Shown here: positions 24,127 through 32,490 of the stretch, piece after piece
Layout of the letters: the number at the start of each line of letters is the position of its first letter
Numbering within the stretch: the stretch's first letter is position 1
Source: CAYHGV01 sp964356135
Lineage (GTDB): Bacteria; Hydrothermota; Tepidihabitantia; CAYHGV01
Length of the DNA stretch: 39,634 bases
Direction: 5' to 3'
Assembly: GCA_964356135.1 (NCBI GenBank)
Contig: CAYHGV010000014.1
Span: 1-39,634, forward strand
Notes under the pieces: generated by a model
Told to the model about the DNA's origin: nothing
Databases searched by the model: none
Seen by the model: only the letters and a program-made list of their open reading frames with translations
Position numbers and translations under genes: made by a program

Positions 24127-24298
24127 AGCAATAAATGTTTTACACTTAGGCTACCAGGTGAAGGCTCGGTGTCATTGCGAGGAGCGTAAGCGACGAAGCA
24201 ATCTCTTTGATTTGCAAGGGGTTGAGATTGCTTCGCCCCGATAAATCGGGGCTCGCAATGACAATATAACCAGACCGTAGTGTAAAATATAAATCGCT
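24127..24298. repeat. Nested palindromic repeat in the chrA-TPR divergent spacer
   Basis: Three inverted repeats are nested. The outer arms 24127-24146 and 24279-24298 match at 16 of 20 positions (both read ending TTTTACACT). The middle arms TGTCATTGCGAG (24170-24181) and CTCGCAATGACA (24252-24263) are perfect. The inner arms CGAAGCAATCTC (24194-24205) and GAGATTGCTTCG (24224-24235) are perfect. A further hairpin CCCCGAT-AA-ATCGGGG lies at 24236-24251. The core is the type of GTCATTGCGAGGAGCGAAGCG repeat that is dispersed in many bacterial genomes. No gene lies in the remaining spacer (24003-24394). Confidence 0.75.
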
Positions 24299-24361
24299 CC
24301 CATTAGTATTTATCGCTGTCATCGCTCTTCCCAATCGCCGAAATCACTATTTCTGCCGAAC

Positions 24362-24389
24362 TTGACAGCACAGTGTTTTTCGTTAGTCT
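24362..24389 (+). promoter_or_regulatory. Promoter of the TPR protein gene
   Basis: TTGACA (24362-24367) is followed after 16 bases by TAGTCT (24384-24389). The ATG at 24395 follows at once with no Shine-Dalgarno. The TTG that would extend the reading frame upstream is part of this -35 box. Confidence 0.45.
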
Positions 24390-24394
24390 TAGCT

Positions 24395-27300
24395 ATGAAT
24401 TTTTTAATCGCACTGTGCTTACTTTTCAGTCAAACCAACGAAGAATTTTTGACAGCCAAGAAGGCATATGACAACAAACTCTACGACATTGCCGTCCTCG
24501 GTTTTGAAGAATTCTTGCGCGGCGGCTACAGCCAGCCCGATGCCGCCGATGGCCTCTACTATCTGGCGGAATCCTATCTCCAATTGGGCAAATTATCCAA
24601 TGCCGCACTTAAATTTCACCTCTTCGCCCAGCAGTTTCCTGCTGATCCACGACAGGACAAGACATTAGGCCAGACATTGAACTGCTATTTAAACGGCGCT
24701 GACCCGCTGGGCGGCTTTCGGCTGTTCAGGGATTTTCCCAACCGGTTAAGTCCGTCAGAGCTCAATCAGTTAGCCACCGCCTTAAAGAGCCAGGGTGAAA
24801 ACCAAAAAGCATTTGAGGTCTATTCCAGTTTAGGTTCAAGGGAGGGGGCGTTCGATGCTGCCCGCACCCTCTTATCGAGCGGTGATGTCAAAAAAGCCCG
24901 CGAATATTTATGGGATTTAGCCAAAGCCGATACCCTCAATGCTGCCAGAGCCTATTTCGAGATTATCAAATCCTATCTTCAAGAAGGCGATACCCTCTCT
25001 GCTTTAGAGATTTTACCCAAGCTGAAAAATACGAGTCGACTCTCACCCAGAGAAAGTTGGGAGCTCGCTCGGTTTCTCCTCTGGCTGAACAATACTGAAG
25101 GTGCAATCGCTTGTCTGAATCAGGCAAAAGCCGATAAAGATTTAGAACCGCAGGTCGTAAAGAATTTAGCCCTCATCTACCGCCGTGCTCACGACTACCG
25201 CTCGGAAGAACAAATGCTAAAAAAGCTCGTCGGTTTAACACCCAACGATCAAGAAGCTAAACTTGATCTCGACCGAACCGGTCTCTTGTTAGATGAAACC
25301 TTTAATAAATCGACTGCCCTCTACTGGAATTTTTTAGACTCAAATGAATTCGCACGGGTAGTCAGCAAACTCAACGACCGGGGCTGCCACCAGGAAGCGC
25401 GCGCGCTGCTGGAAGTAACCAGCTTCGCCTCCCCGGTTAAATCTCTGTTAGCGGCGAAAACCTATGAGGAATTGAAGGAATATCAAAAGGCACGAGACTT
25501 TTATGCCGAGTTTATAAAAAATGCGCTGGTTGGCGATGATGTCGCCGCCGCTGAACTGAAAATCAGCTATCTCGACAATTATATGATTAATGACTACGAG
25601 ACGGCGATGAAACAGCTGCTGACCGCCGAGAATGATGGGGAACGAGGGTCGGTTCTCTTTACCTTGGCGAAGGATTATGCCTCGGCGATTCGCTATCTCG
25701 AAAAGAGCGAGACGCCCCGGGCACGCTATCTCCTCGGCCGCTCCTATGAACTGTTATACCAAAAAGACAAAGCCGACAGCATCTATAATAAAACCCTCAA
25801 AACCTACGAGAGTTTTTTGACCGATTTCCCTCAGGACCTGCTCTATGAAGAGGTCCTTTATCATCTTATCCGATTGACCGAGAAGAAATCATCTCCTGCC
25901 GACCAAATCTCAGCTTTTGAAAATTTCTCTTATCAGTATCCGGTAAGCCGATTTGCCGATACCGTTTTATTCAACTTAGCCCAACTCTACTACCAGACCG
26001 GTAATGTTACGGTGTGTATCGACCGCTTGAATCAGTTGATTCCTCTCTTCCCCCAGAGTCCGCTCCATGACCCGGCTCTCTACTTTTTGGCTCAGGCTGA
26101 CCTGTGGTTGAACGACACCTTGAGCGCTCAAGAGCAATTTTCGACTTTGGCTTTGACCGGCCAGGATTCGATCCGCTATTTATCGCTCCGGGCATTAGCC
26201 CGGCTCGCTGCCAACGATCCGGGTCGAGCCCGCTCGTATCTCCAGCAGCTGGTCTCCGGTTTCCCGTATCCCAAAGAAAGCGATATGCTTGATTATTTAG
26301 AAATCCTGATTCAATTGAAGGAACCGGAGAAGGTCATTGATTTCGTTGCGCAATCCAGGGACCCGGGTTCGGGATTGAAATTTTATAAGGCTCTTGCCCT
26401 TGCCCAATTAGGTCACAAACCCTTGGCGCTGACCATGCTCTATTCACTCGGCCTTCCGAACCTTCCCGCCGAGTATTACTACTACCGGGCAGTCATCGCC
26501 CGCGAACTCGACCGGCCGGTGTTAGCGCAGATGAACTTAGAAATGATAACCAAAGGACAAAAACCCGAAATGTATTACAACCAAGCTCGGGTGATGTTAG
26601 CTCAATTCTATTACCAGAAAAAAGATTACAAACATGCGGCTTCGATTTTCGAAGAACTCCTCTCGGTAACCCCGGATTCACTTCAGTATTTTGAACCGCT
26701 CATTACCAGCCTGTATAAATCCGGCGATCTGGTCCGGGCCGATTCGCTGCTGCGCCGGTATGAAGGAGACACCCTTCAAGCCTCCGGACTGCACCTCGTA
26801 AAAATCAACTACTATTTAGAAACCAACCAGCTCGACAAAGCACAGGCAGAACTTGAAAATCTGGTGCGAACCGATTCGTCGGCGATCGCGAGCGAAGAAA
26901 CTCAATACGACCAGGCGTTGTTGGTCTTCAAAAAAGGCGATTTTACCCAGGCGGCGACTGCGTTTGAGAATTTCCTGCTGTTGTTTCCCACAAGCCGCTA
27001 CGCCAATTTAGTCCAGTTCAAACTGGGGACAACCTATAACCGGTTGGGCGATAATACGAAATCGTTAGAGTTCTACAAACTCGCCAGTGCCGATGACTCT
27101 TTAAAACTGTCTGCTTTGTTCAACATCGCCTATGTTTATAAGGAAGAAGGCGATCTTCCAAAAGCGATTGAAATTTACACCCGGGTTCTTTCAGAAAACC
27201 AGGACCTGCCGGACCGGGCGGATATCGAATTCAGTTTAGCCTATGCCCATCTTTTGAACCGCGACTACTTGAAATCGGCCGATTTGTTTCGCGCTATTTT

Positions 27301-27601
27301 AGAAAAAACCCAGGACCGACAGCGACGCTGCGAAGCAACCTACTGGCTGGCTGAGTCCTACCTTGGCCTGGGACGGCTCGACGCCGCCGCCTTCGAGTAT
27401 CTGAAAATCCCCTATAATTATCCGGAACTTGAGGCGTGGCCGGTAACCGCCGAGCTGAAAGCCGGACTCTGCTTTGAACTGATGGGTAAGCTCGATAAGG
27501 CGAAAGATATTTACAAAGGCATACTAAAACGCCATCCCAACGATGACTGGGGTAACCAGGCAAAAGAAAAGCTCCAGGAGTTGGAAAAGAAGCAGCCGTA
27601 G
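24395..27601 (+). CDS. Large exported tetratricopeptide-repeat protein
   Basis: A 1068-residue protein made almost wholly of TPR and related helical repeats, from NEEFLTAKKAYDNKLYDIAVLGFEEFLRG near the start to LDKAKDIYKGILKRHPNDDWGNQAKEKLQELEK at the end. A short hydrophobic signal (MNFLIALCLLFSQ) suggests export to the periplasm. The first repeats look like the BamD/CpoB type (YYLAESYLQLGKLSNAALKFHLFAQQFP), so a scaffold for envelope assembly is possible, but no specific partner can be named. The start at 24395 is preferred over a TTG at 24362, which lies in the promoter. The downstream gene begins inside its last 59 bases. Confidence 0.8.
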   Translation: MNFLIALCLLFSQTNEEFLTAKKAYDNKLYDIAVLGFEEFLRGGYSQPDAADGLYYLAESYLQLGKLSNAALKFHLFAQQFPADPRQDKTLGQTLNCYLNGADPLGGFRLFRDFPNRLSPSELNQLATALKSQGENQKAFEVYSSLGSREGAFDAARTLLSSGDVKKAREYLWDLAKADTLNAARAYFEIIKSYLQEGDTLSALEILPKLKNTSRLSPRESWELARFLLWLNNTEGAIACLNQAKADKDLEPQVVKNLALIYRRAHDYRSEEQMLKKLVGLTPNDQEAKLDLDRTGLLLDETFNKSTALYWNFLDSNEFARVVSKLNDRGCHQEARALLEVTSFASPVKSLLAAKTYEELKEYQKARDFYAEFIKNALVGDDVAAAELKISYLDNYMINDYETAMKQLLTAENDGERGSVLFTLAKDYASAIRYLEKSETPRARYLLGRSYELLYQKDKADSIYNKTLKTYESFLTDFPQDLLYEEVLYHLIRLTEKKSSPADQISAFENFSYQYPVSRFADTVLFNLAQLYYQTGNVTVCIDRLNQLIPLFPQSPLHDPALYFLAQADLWLNDTLSAQEQFSTLALTGQDSIRYLSLRALARLAANDPGRARSYLQQLVSGFPYPKESDMLDYLEILIQLKEPEKVIDFVAQSRDPGSGLKFYKALALAQLGHKPLALTMLYSLGLPNLPAEYYYYRAVIARELDRPVLAQMNLEMITKGQKPEMYYNQARVMLAQFYYQKKDYKHAASIFEELLSVTPDSLQYFEPLITSLYKSGDLVRADSLLRRYEGDTLQASGLHLVKINYYLETNQLDKAQAELENLVRTDSSAIASEETQYDQALLVFKKGDFTQAATAFENFLLLFPTSRYANLVQFKLGTTYNRLGDNTKSLEFYKLASADDSLKLSALFNIAYVYKEEGDLPKAIEIYTRVLSENQDLPDRADIEFSLAYAHLLNRDYLKSADLFRAILEKTQDRQRRCEATYWLAESYLGLGRLDAAAFEYLKIPYNYPELEAWPVTAELKAGLCFELMGKLDKAKDIYKGILKRHPNDDWGNQAKEKLQELEKKQP

Positions 27602-28463
27602 CATCGGCCTGGTCGGAGCGGGTCGGGTCGGCTCTGCCTTAGTCCTCCAGCTTAAGAAAAAAGGGTATCCGGTTGTCGGTATCTACGATAAGAGCCAAAC
27701 CCAGGCGCGGGCATGCTTTCGACTGCTAAAGCAGAAATACGAACCCGTGACGCTCAAACACCTGGCGTCTTGCGCTAACCTGATTTTCATCGCTACTCCG
27801 GACCGGGTGATTACCAGGGTTTATCGGCAGTTATACCAGTATCTTAAACCTGATACCTGTATCGTTCATGTAAGCGGTGCTTTACCGAGCGACATTCTCA
27901 AGAAGAAAAAAGGAGTCAATCGGCTTGCCCTGCATCCGATTCAAACCTTCCCCGAATTAAAATCCGCTCTTACATCGTTGCCCGGCTCATTCTTTTCGCT
28001 CGAAGGGGATGCAAACGCAATAAAAGTAGGGGAAAAAATTGTCAATGATTTGTCCGGTCAGGCGATACTTATCCCCAAAAAATTCAAACCGTTATATCAC
28101 ACGATGTGCGTCATCGCCACTAATTTTCTGGTCGTGCTCCTGAACCGGGCAGAAACAATCGGTCGCAAACTCCGGCTAAAAAACACTTTAAAAATTCTCA
28201 TGCCGATGATTAAACAGACGATTGAAAATGTTGAAAAATTTGGAACAGTAAAGGGGCTCTCCGGTCCGGTCGAGCGCGGCGAAGTGGAGGTGGTGAAGGA
28301 ACATTTAAAAACCCTCAAAAAATACGCTCCGGAATTATTGGATTTTTATTCGGTTTTAACCCGCCATACCCTCTCGCTGGCTCTAAAAAAGAGTAGCGGT
28401 GCAACCGCACTGTTTCAGTGCACATATCGCACACAATTAAAAAACCTCAAACGACTGATATAA
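27543..28463 (+). CDS. DUF2520 Rossmann-fold oxidoreductase-like protein
   Basis: A 306-residue protein with an N-terminal dinucleotide-binding domain (SIGLVGAGRVGSALVLQLKKKGYPVVGIYDKS, the GxGxxG at about residues 25-30) and a helical C-terminal DUF2520 domain (LHPIQTFPELKSALTSLPGSFFSLEGD, then FKPLYHTMCVIATNFLVVLLNRAE and GPVERGEVEVVKEHL). The family resembles ketopantoate or F420-dependent reductases; the substrate is not known. The only in-frame ATG is at 27543, which overlaps the TPR gene by 59 bases and adds a basic N-terminal tail of about 20 residues before the fold. A non-ATG start nearer residue 21 is possible. Confidence 0.8.
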   Translation: MTGVTRQKKSSRSWKRSSRSIGLVGAGRVGSALVLQLKKKGYPVVGIYDKSQTQARACFRLLKQKYEPVTLKHLASCANLIFIATPDRVITRVYRQLYQYLKPDTCIVHVSGALPSDILKKKKGVNRLALHPIQTFPELKSALTSLPGSFFSLEGDANAIKVGEKIVNDLSGQAILIPKKFKPLYHTMCVIATNFLVVLLNRAETIGRKLRLKNTLKILMPMIKQTIENVEKFGTVKGLSGPVERGEVEVVKEHLKTLKKYAPELLDFYSVLTRHTLSLALKKSSGATALFQCTYRTQLKNLKRLI

Positions 28464-28702
28464 ACTTGAACCACAAAGTGCACAAAGAAATTCAAAAAAT
28501 CATTAAACGTAAAATGAATATTTGGAGTGGATTAGGTACGAGGTTATGTCCCAATCGTCATTGCACGGAAAAGACATTCCCAAGGAATTTACTTTGTCGA
28601 GTTAAAAACGAACGAAAAAAACTAACCAAAAAGCTAATAAAACTGAATAACTGAGATTTCGCCCGAAGTTATCGTTTCCTAAAATTTGGTCGCTGTCCCC
28701 AT
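28464..28702. other. Spacer after the DUF2520 gene
   Basis: No gene is supported. It opens with a CCACAAAGTGCACAAAG run of the kind that follows several stop codons in this window. The rest is AT-rich, with poly-A stretches near 28615-28650. A short reading frame across it has no family features. Confidence 0.5.
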
Positions 28703-29752
28703 TTATGCCTCGCCTTTATCAGTCGGCTGAAGCGACATGTTAGATCCGATTGCCTCAATTTTGTCGGTAATAATTGGTACATCCGACAACCCGAACCTAA
28801 CATTTATTGCTTGCACCACCCGAACGACCATCGATTCTGAATCCAGCATGGGATGTACATACACCGAATCGATAAAGCTTCTAATCGATATCCGGTTGTC
28901 TTGTTGAAATCTTTCTATAGGCAATGAAATCCCACTTAAATCTGGATGGGGATTGATCACCGGGTCAAAAGGCCCCCGTTTCGGATAAAGTATCGCTCTC
29001 ACTTCTCTTTCGTATTCATATAAAGAAGGCTTTATACTGAACTCTCCGACCCGCACATCTTTACCGACGGACAGACGCTCTACCAAATCGCCCCGCAGAT
29101 TCTCCTCCGGTTTCTTAAGCCCGTCCACGTAATACACATCAACTACTTCACCATCAAAGCCCTGATGTTCGAGCCAGTCTGAATTACTTTCGATAAGCGC
29201 TTTCAGTTTGGTTCGACTAGAACGTATAGCAACAGCCTCCAAGCCTCCTCCGTAAAGATTCCACATTGCCAATGACATCGAGTCGGCCCGGTTCCAACAA
29301 CTTATATACGTCGATTCCCGATTAATAGCGACCTGCGACGCCCATTCTTGCACCCTGGAATTAAAGTTATCGTAATGCTTGATCCAGCTTTCCACATGTT
29401 TTTTTAAGTAGGCTTCCCTTTTGTCCGGGAATACGTGCCCCACTCCGACTAAAACATCCCCGAGAACCTTTTTCTTTTCTATTTCGCTCAAGCGCTCGTA
29501 AAGCAGCGCCGCTTCTTGAAGGATGCGATCTTGATTACCATTCGCTCGGTTCAACAACGCTTGGAGCGTATCTGCATTTTCTTTTGCTTTCTGCCATCTT
29601 TGCTTTTCGCCCCAAAGAACCGCATGCGCGACCCACTTTCCTTCTGTCTCATCATGGAATAGCGATGCTTTAGGAAAGAAAATGGCCCGTGACCGTAGCA
29701 AGTCAACATACTTTGCCAGCGACATGTACCGCCATATATAGTCTTTACTCAT
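28703..29752 (-). CDS. DUF2971 family protein
   Basis: A 349-residue cytoplasmic protein. The family is recognised by the opening WRYMSLAKYVDLLRSRAIFFPKASLFHDETEGKW, the central YISCWNRADSMSLAMWNLYGGGLEAVAIRS, and the late YEYEREVRAILYPK. DUF2971 has no established activity; members are often found in variable regions near defence genes. It starts 12 bases after the HEPN-like gene on the same strand, so the two probably form one operon. No Shine-Dalgarno is visible. A link with the HEPN-like protein is inferred from position only. Confidence 0.75.
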   Translation of the reverse strand: MSKDYIWRYMSLAKYVDLLRSRAIFFPKASLFHDETEGKWVAHAVLWGEKQRWQKAKENADTLQALLNRANGNQDRILQEAALLYERLSEIEKKKVLGDVLVGVGHVFPDKREAYLKKHVESWIKHYDNFNSRVQEWASQVAINRESTYISCWNRADSMSLAMWNLYGGGLEAVAIRSSRTKLKALIESNSDWLEHQGFDGEVVDVYYVDGLKKPEENLRGDLVERLSVGKDVRVGEFSIKPSLYEYEREVRAILYPKRGPFDPVINPHPDLSGISLPIERFQQDNRISIRSFIDSVYVHPMLDSESMVVRVVQAINVRFGLSDVPIITDKIEAIGSNMSLQPTDKGEA

Positions 29753-29764
29753 AACGTTACGGTT

Positions 29765-30343
29765 TCAAGAAGTGTTTCCCATGAATAATTGATTGATGAT
29801 ATCGGCACAAATCTCTACGGACAAAATACCGTTTGGGTGGAGGTATTCGGTTCCATGTGCCAACATATTTCTTAAGAACGGTATTACTTTAACGAGGGTA
29901 TCGACATACTTTTTCACAGGTTGCAATTCCAAAAAGGGGGTTAGTTGTTGGTGAATTTCTTGACGAACCCGAAAATGTGAAAAACCATCATCCGTTATTA
30001 GACCTTGCTCTACTGCCAACTTGAGCAGCTCCCTGAAAGGTTTCCTCGGTTCTGGCTTCAACCGTTCTCTCAGAGCAAATTCGACCGTCACAAACGCCAT
30101 AAACTCGGCTGTGACGTTGAATGGGTAAAAAAACCAAGAATACACTAAAAGGTTTTGCACTACTGCAAAATGACTTCTGATTTTTTGGGGTACTGATTTA
30201 TGAAGTTTTATACTAGCCACCTCTTTGTAAAAATTTTCGATAGTTGCCTGCCGATAATCCCCTGTGTTCTGATCGTATGACACTAAGTGCTTCAACCTTT
30301 CATCGGGCAATACCAGTTCCTTAAATCTTTTCAGTTCCTCCAT
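29765..30343 (-). CDS. HEPN-like protein of unknown function
   Basis: A 192-residue, mostly helical protein. Near the C-terminus is FLRNMLAHGTEYLHPNG, in which R158 and H163 fit the R-x4-H motif of HEPN ribonucleases, preceded by helices that could complete the four-helix core. HEPN proteins often act as RNases in toxin-antitoxin and abortive-infection systems. The assignment rests on this motif and predicted helices only, so it is tentative. The ATG is at 30343 with no clear Shine-Dalgarno; a promoter lies about 150 bases upstream. It is followed at once by the DUF2971 gene. Confidence 0.5.
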   Translation of the reverse strand: MEELKRFKELVLPDERLKHLVSYDQNTGDYRQATIENFYKEVASIKLHKSVPQKIRSHFAVVQNLLVYSWFFYPFNVTAEFMAFVTVEFALRERLKPEPRKPFRELLKLAVEQGLITDDGFSHFRVRQEIHQQLTPFLELQPVKKYVDTLVKVIPFLRNMLAHGTEYLHPNGILSVEICADIINQLFMGNTS

Positions 30344-30499
30344 ATAGAACGATTAAATTTGGGTAACTGACCGCAGGTTAAATCGCTTTTGCATAAAACA
30401 CTTCGTTTAATTGCACCGTAAATTTTCGATACCGATAAAGTGTGGAATTCCCTGAGGCACCCCTTGCATCCCCCATTCTACACTGATTTCAATATCCCT

Positions 30500-30528
30500 T
30501 TCATAATCCCATCATAGATGCTTGTCAA
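30500..30528 (-). promoter_or_regulatory. Promoter of the HEPN-like/DUF2971 operon
   Basis: On the minus strand TTGACA (30523-30528) is followed after 17 bases by TATGAA (30500-30505). Transcription would begin near 30493, leaving a leader of about 150 bases. Part of it (30487-30513) matches 24 of 27 bases at 33859-33885, upstream of the other operon of this island. Confidence 0.5.
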
Positions 30529-30541
30529 CAATCATCGGTCA

Positions 30542-31483
30542 TCAGGGCGCTCGCTCTATTTGCTGGGCGATGTATTCAGCTCTTTTCTCAAGCAGCAGTA
30601 ACTGCTCGGCTCGTGGTTTTACCCCATAGTTATATTTCTGGATATTAGCTGAGAAGTTATATACCAACGCCTCGACGATCGCTCGACGGTTCTCAAGTCT
30701 ACCGCCGGAATGATAGAAGTGATCGCGCGTCACAATATTGAAGCGACTCCACAGTTTCTCAATCATCGGATTTGCCCGGTAATCATTGTGGTGCCAGGTC
30801 GAAAGAATGAACCGCGCCGGTGTCGCCGAAAGCAGTTCAAATAACTTCTTCTCGTTCTCTTCGGACCAGCCGCAGTAGTAGTCGACATGCCTGCCAAAAT
30901 ACGGCGGATCGCAGTAGATAATATCGCCCGCCGTCGCCTGGGGAATTACCTTCTCAAATGACTCGACCCTAAAGCGCCAGCCCGGTTGAATCAGACATCC
31001 TATATCATGTATCTGGTTGACGATCTTCGTGATGTAGGCACGCGAAAACCGCTCCGGTTTCTGGCAAAACGGGATGTTCCAGTCACCATGGCGGTTGAAC
31101 CGCATCATGCCGTTGAAACCGGCACGCGAGAGAAAAAGGAAATCCAACGGGTCGTGTGACTTGTTGAAGCGGTCTTTGACCGCGCGAAAGTGTGAATAGC
31201 CCTTCTCCGGTGCGTTTTCCAGAAGATACCCCTCTTTTTCTAAATACTTGCGCACCGTTACCGGTGTGATGGCGTGGTCTTTAACCGCCTGATAGAAACC
31301 GATCACATAAGGGTTTAAGTCACTCAAGAGGGCTTCACGAAAACCGGAGTTGAAGGCGACGACACCCGTACCGAGGAAAGGTTCGATCCAGCGCCCTTTC
31401 ACCACCGGCACCAGCGCCTGAATCCACGGCACCAGTTTGGTCTTGATACCCTGGCTCTTAATTGGCGGAACGATTATGCGCAT
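30542..31483 (-). CDS. D12-class adenine-N6 DNA methyltransferase of an EcoRV-like system
   Basis: A 313-residue methyltransferase of the Dam/M.EcoRV type. Motif I is WIEPFLGTGVVAFNSG (about residues 32-47), the class-typical RAGFNGMMRFN lies at about 120-130, and the catalytic DPPY is at 192-195 (IIYCDPPYFGRHVDYY). It should transfer a methyl group from S-adenosylmethionine to adenine and protect the site cut by the adjacent nuclease. The gene starts two bases after the nuclease stop, so the two are co-transcribed with the nuclease first. Specificity for GATATC is inferred from the partner. Confidence 0.88.
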   Translation of the reverse strand: MRIIVPPIKSQGIKTKLVPWIQALVPVVKGRWIEPFLGTGVVAFNSGFREALLSDLNPYVIGFYQAVKDHAITPVTVRKYLEKEGYLLENAPEKGYSHFRAVKDRFNKSHDPLDFLFLSRAGFNGMMRFNRHGDWNIPFCQKPERFSRAYITKIVNQIHDIGCLIQPGWRFRVESFEKVIPQATAGDIIYCDPPYFGRHVDYYCGWSEENEKKLFELLSATPARFILSTWHHNDYRANPMIEKLWSRFNIVTRDHFYHSGGRLENRRAIVEALVYNFSANIQKYNYGVKPRAEQLLLLEKRAEYIAQQIERAP

Positions 31484-31485
31484 TT

Positions 31486-32412
31486 TTATCTCTCGGCAGA
31501 AATCTTCTTTTTTGTCTTAACGGGGACTATTTTGCTCTTGTCGCCACCCTTAAAATCAAGGAAATTCTTGATCGACCGGATCGGCACTGCCTTGCCCTTC
31601 TTCATCATCGTTGTGACGCCGTAGTTCATCCAGTACTCGTCAAACCATTTCTCGCCGAGCCGGGCGAAAATCCCGTTTCCAGTTAGGATGTCGTCGATGG
31701 AAGTGATCGACCCGATGTTTGCCGTATTGCCCGACCCCTGCTTGTCGCTCGCCAGACGCCATTTTTCGCAAACAAAAAACTGGAAGTCTTTCACCACGGA
31801 TGCGATTGAGCGGAGTTTGTCAACTGCGGTCACCCGGTAACGGCGGGAGCTAACAGAACCTGCGGTAGTCTCCAGTTCTTTGACCCTGATAATCTCGGTA
31901 TCGTCCAGATCTTTCGAGTCCGCTCTTGTGTAAATGATGCCCAGGCAGAAGTGTCCCGAGTAGTCGGCGTAGGGAAACTGGATATTCTTGGTCGAAGTTC
32001 GATCTTTGAAATACGCCCCATGACTCCCGAGAGTGAAACCGTTGACATGACCGGGGAAGTCCGGATCGCGATAGGTCGTCTTGAGATCAATCGCAAATTT
32101 TATTTTCGGATTGTCCTTCTTCACAAAACTGAAATCGGGATACCAATTTTGATATTCGGCCAGAACGATCGAGTAGCCGTTATGCTCGGCGAATTGAAGA
32201 ATCCGGGGAAAAAGGTGTATCTCCAGAATTTTTGAGATGATTTTCGTATCGGAGCTGATCGTATAGACATTTTTGAAAATGTCGATGAATCCCTTAACCG
32301 TCCATTGTCCGTCCTCGGCGGAAACATAGTCACACAGCCCACGAATAAAATCACTCAGGGCCGAAGCAAAGACTTTTTTTTCTGTTAGACGATCCTTCTT
32401 GCTCAGTTTCAT
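31486..32412 (-). CDS. EcoRV-family type II restriction endonuclease
   Basis: A 308-residue nuclease. Several stretches follow EcoRV closely: SDTKIISKILEI, NWYPDFSFVK, KFAIDLKTTYRD, FTLGSHGAYFKDRTSTKNIQFPY, and WRLASDKQGSGNTANIGSI. The catalytic residues are D93 in YPDF, then D109 and K111 in IDLK. EcoRV cuts GATATC to blunt ends, so this is a likely isoschizomer; it is longer than EcoRV (about 245 residues). The methyltransferase gene follows after two bases. No separate controller gene was recognised between the operon genes. Confidence 0.9.
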   Translation of the reverse strand: MKLSKKDRLTEKKVFASALSDFIRGLCDYVSAEDGQWTVKGFIDIFKNVYTISSDTKIISKILEIHLFPRILQFAEHNGYSIVLAEYQNWYPDFSFVKKDNPKIKFAIDLKTTYRDPDFPGHVNGFTLGSHGAYFKDRTSTKNIQFPYADYSGHFCLGIIYTRADSKDLDDTEIIRVKELETTAGSVSSRRYRVTAVDKLRSIASVVKDFQFFVCEKWRLASDKQGSGNTANIGSITSIDDILTGNGIFARLGEKWFDEYWMNYGVTTMMKKGKAVPIRSIKNFLDFKGGDKSKIVPVKTKKKISAER

Positions 32413-32490
32413 CAGCTCATTATAGTTTTTGCTGTTTTTATATAAGACCTAAAAACTGCGGGGCTTTTGAATAAAACGCTGTACAACATT

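Noticed and set aside
24362..24394. TTG start for the TPR protein
   Set aside because: The TTG is the -35 box of the promoter, and the ATG at 24395 begins a proper signal peptide.
28418..28654. 78-codon reading frame after the DUF2520 gene
   Set aside because: It overlaps the end of the DUF2520 gene, has no family features and crosses repeat sequence.
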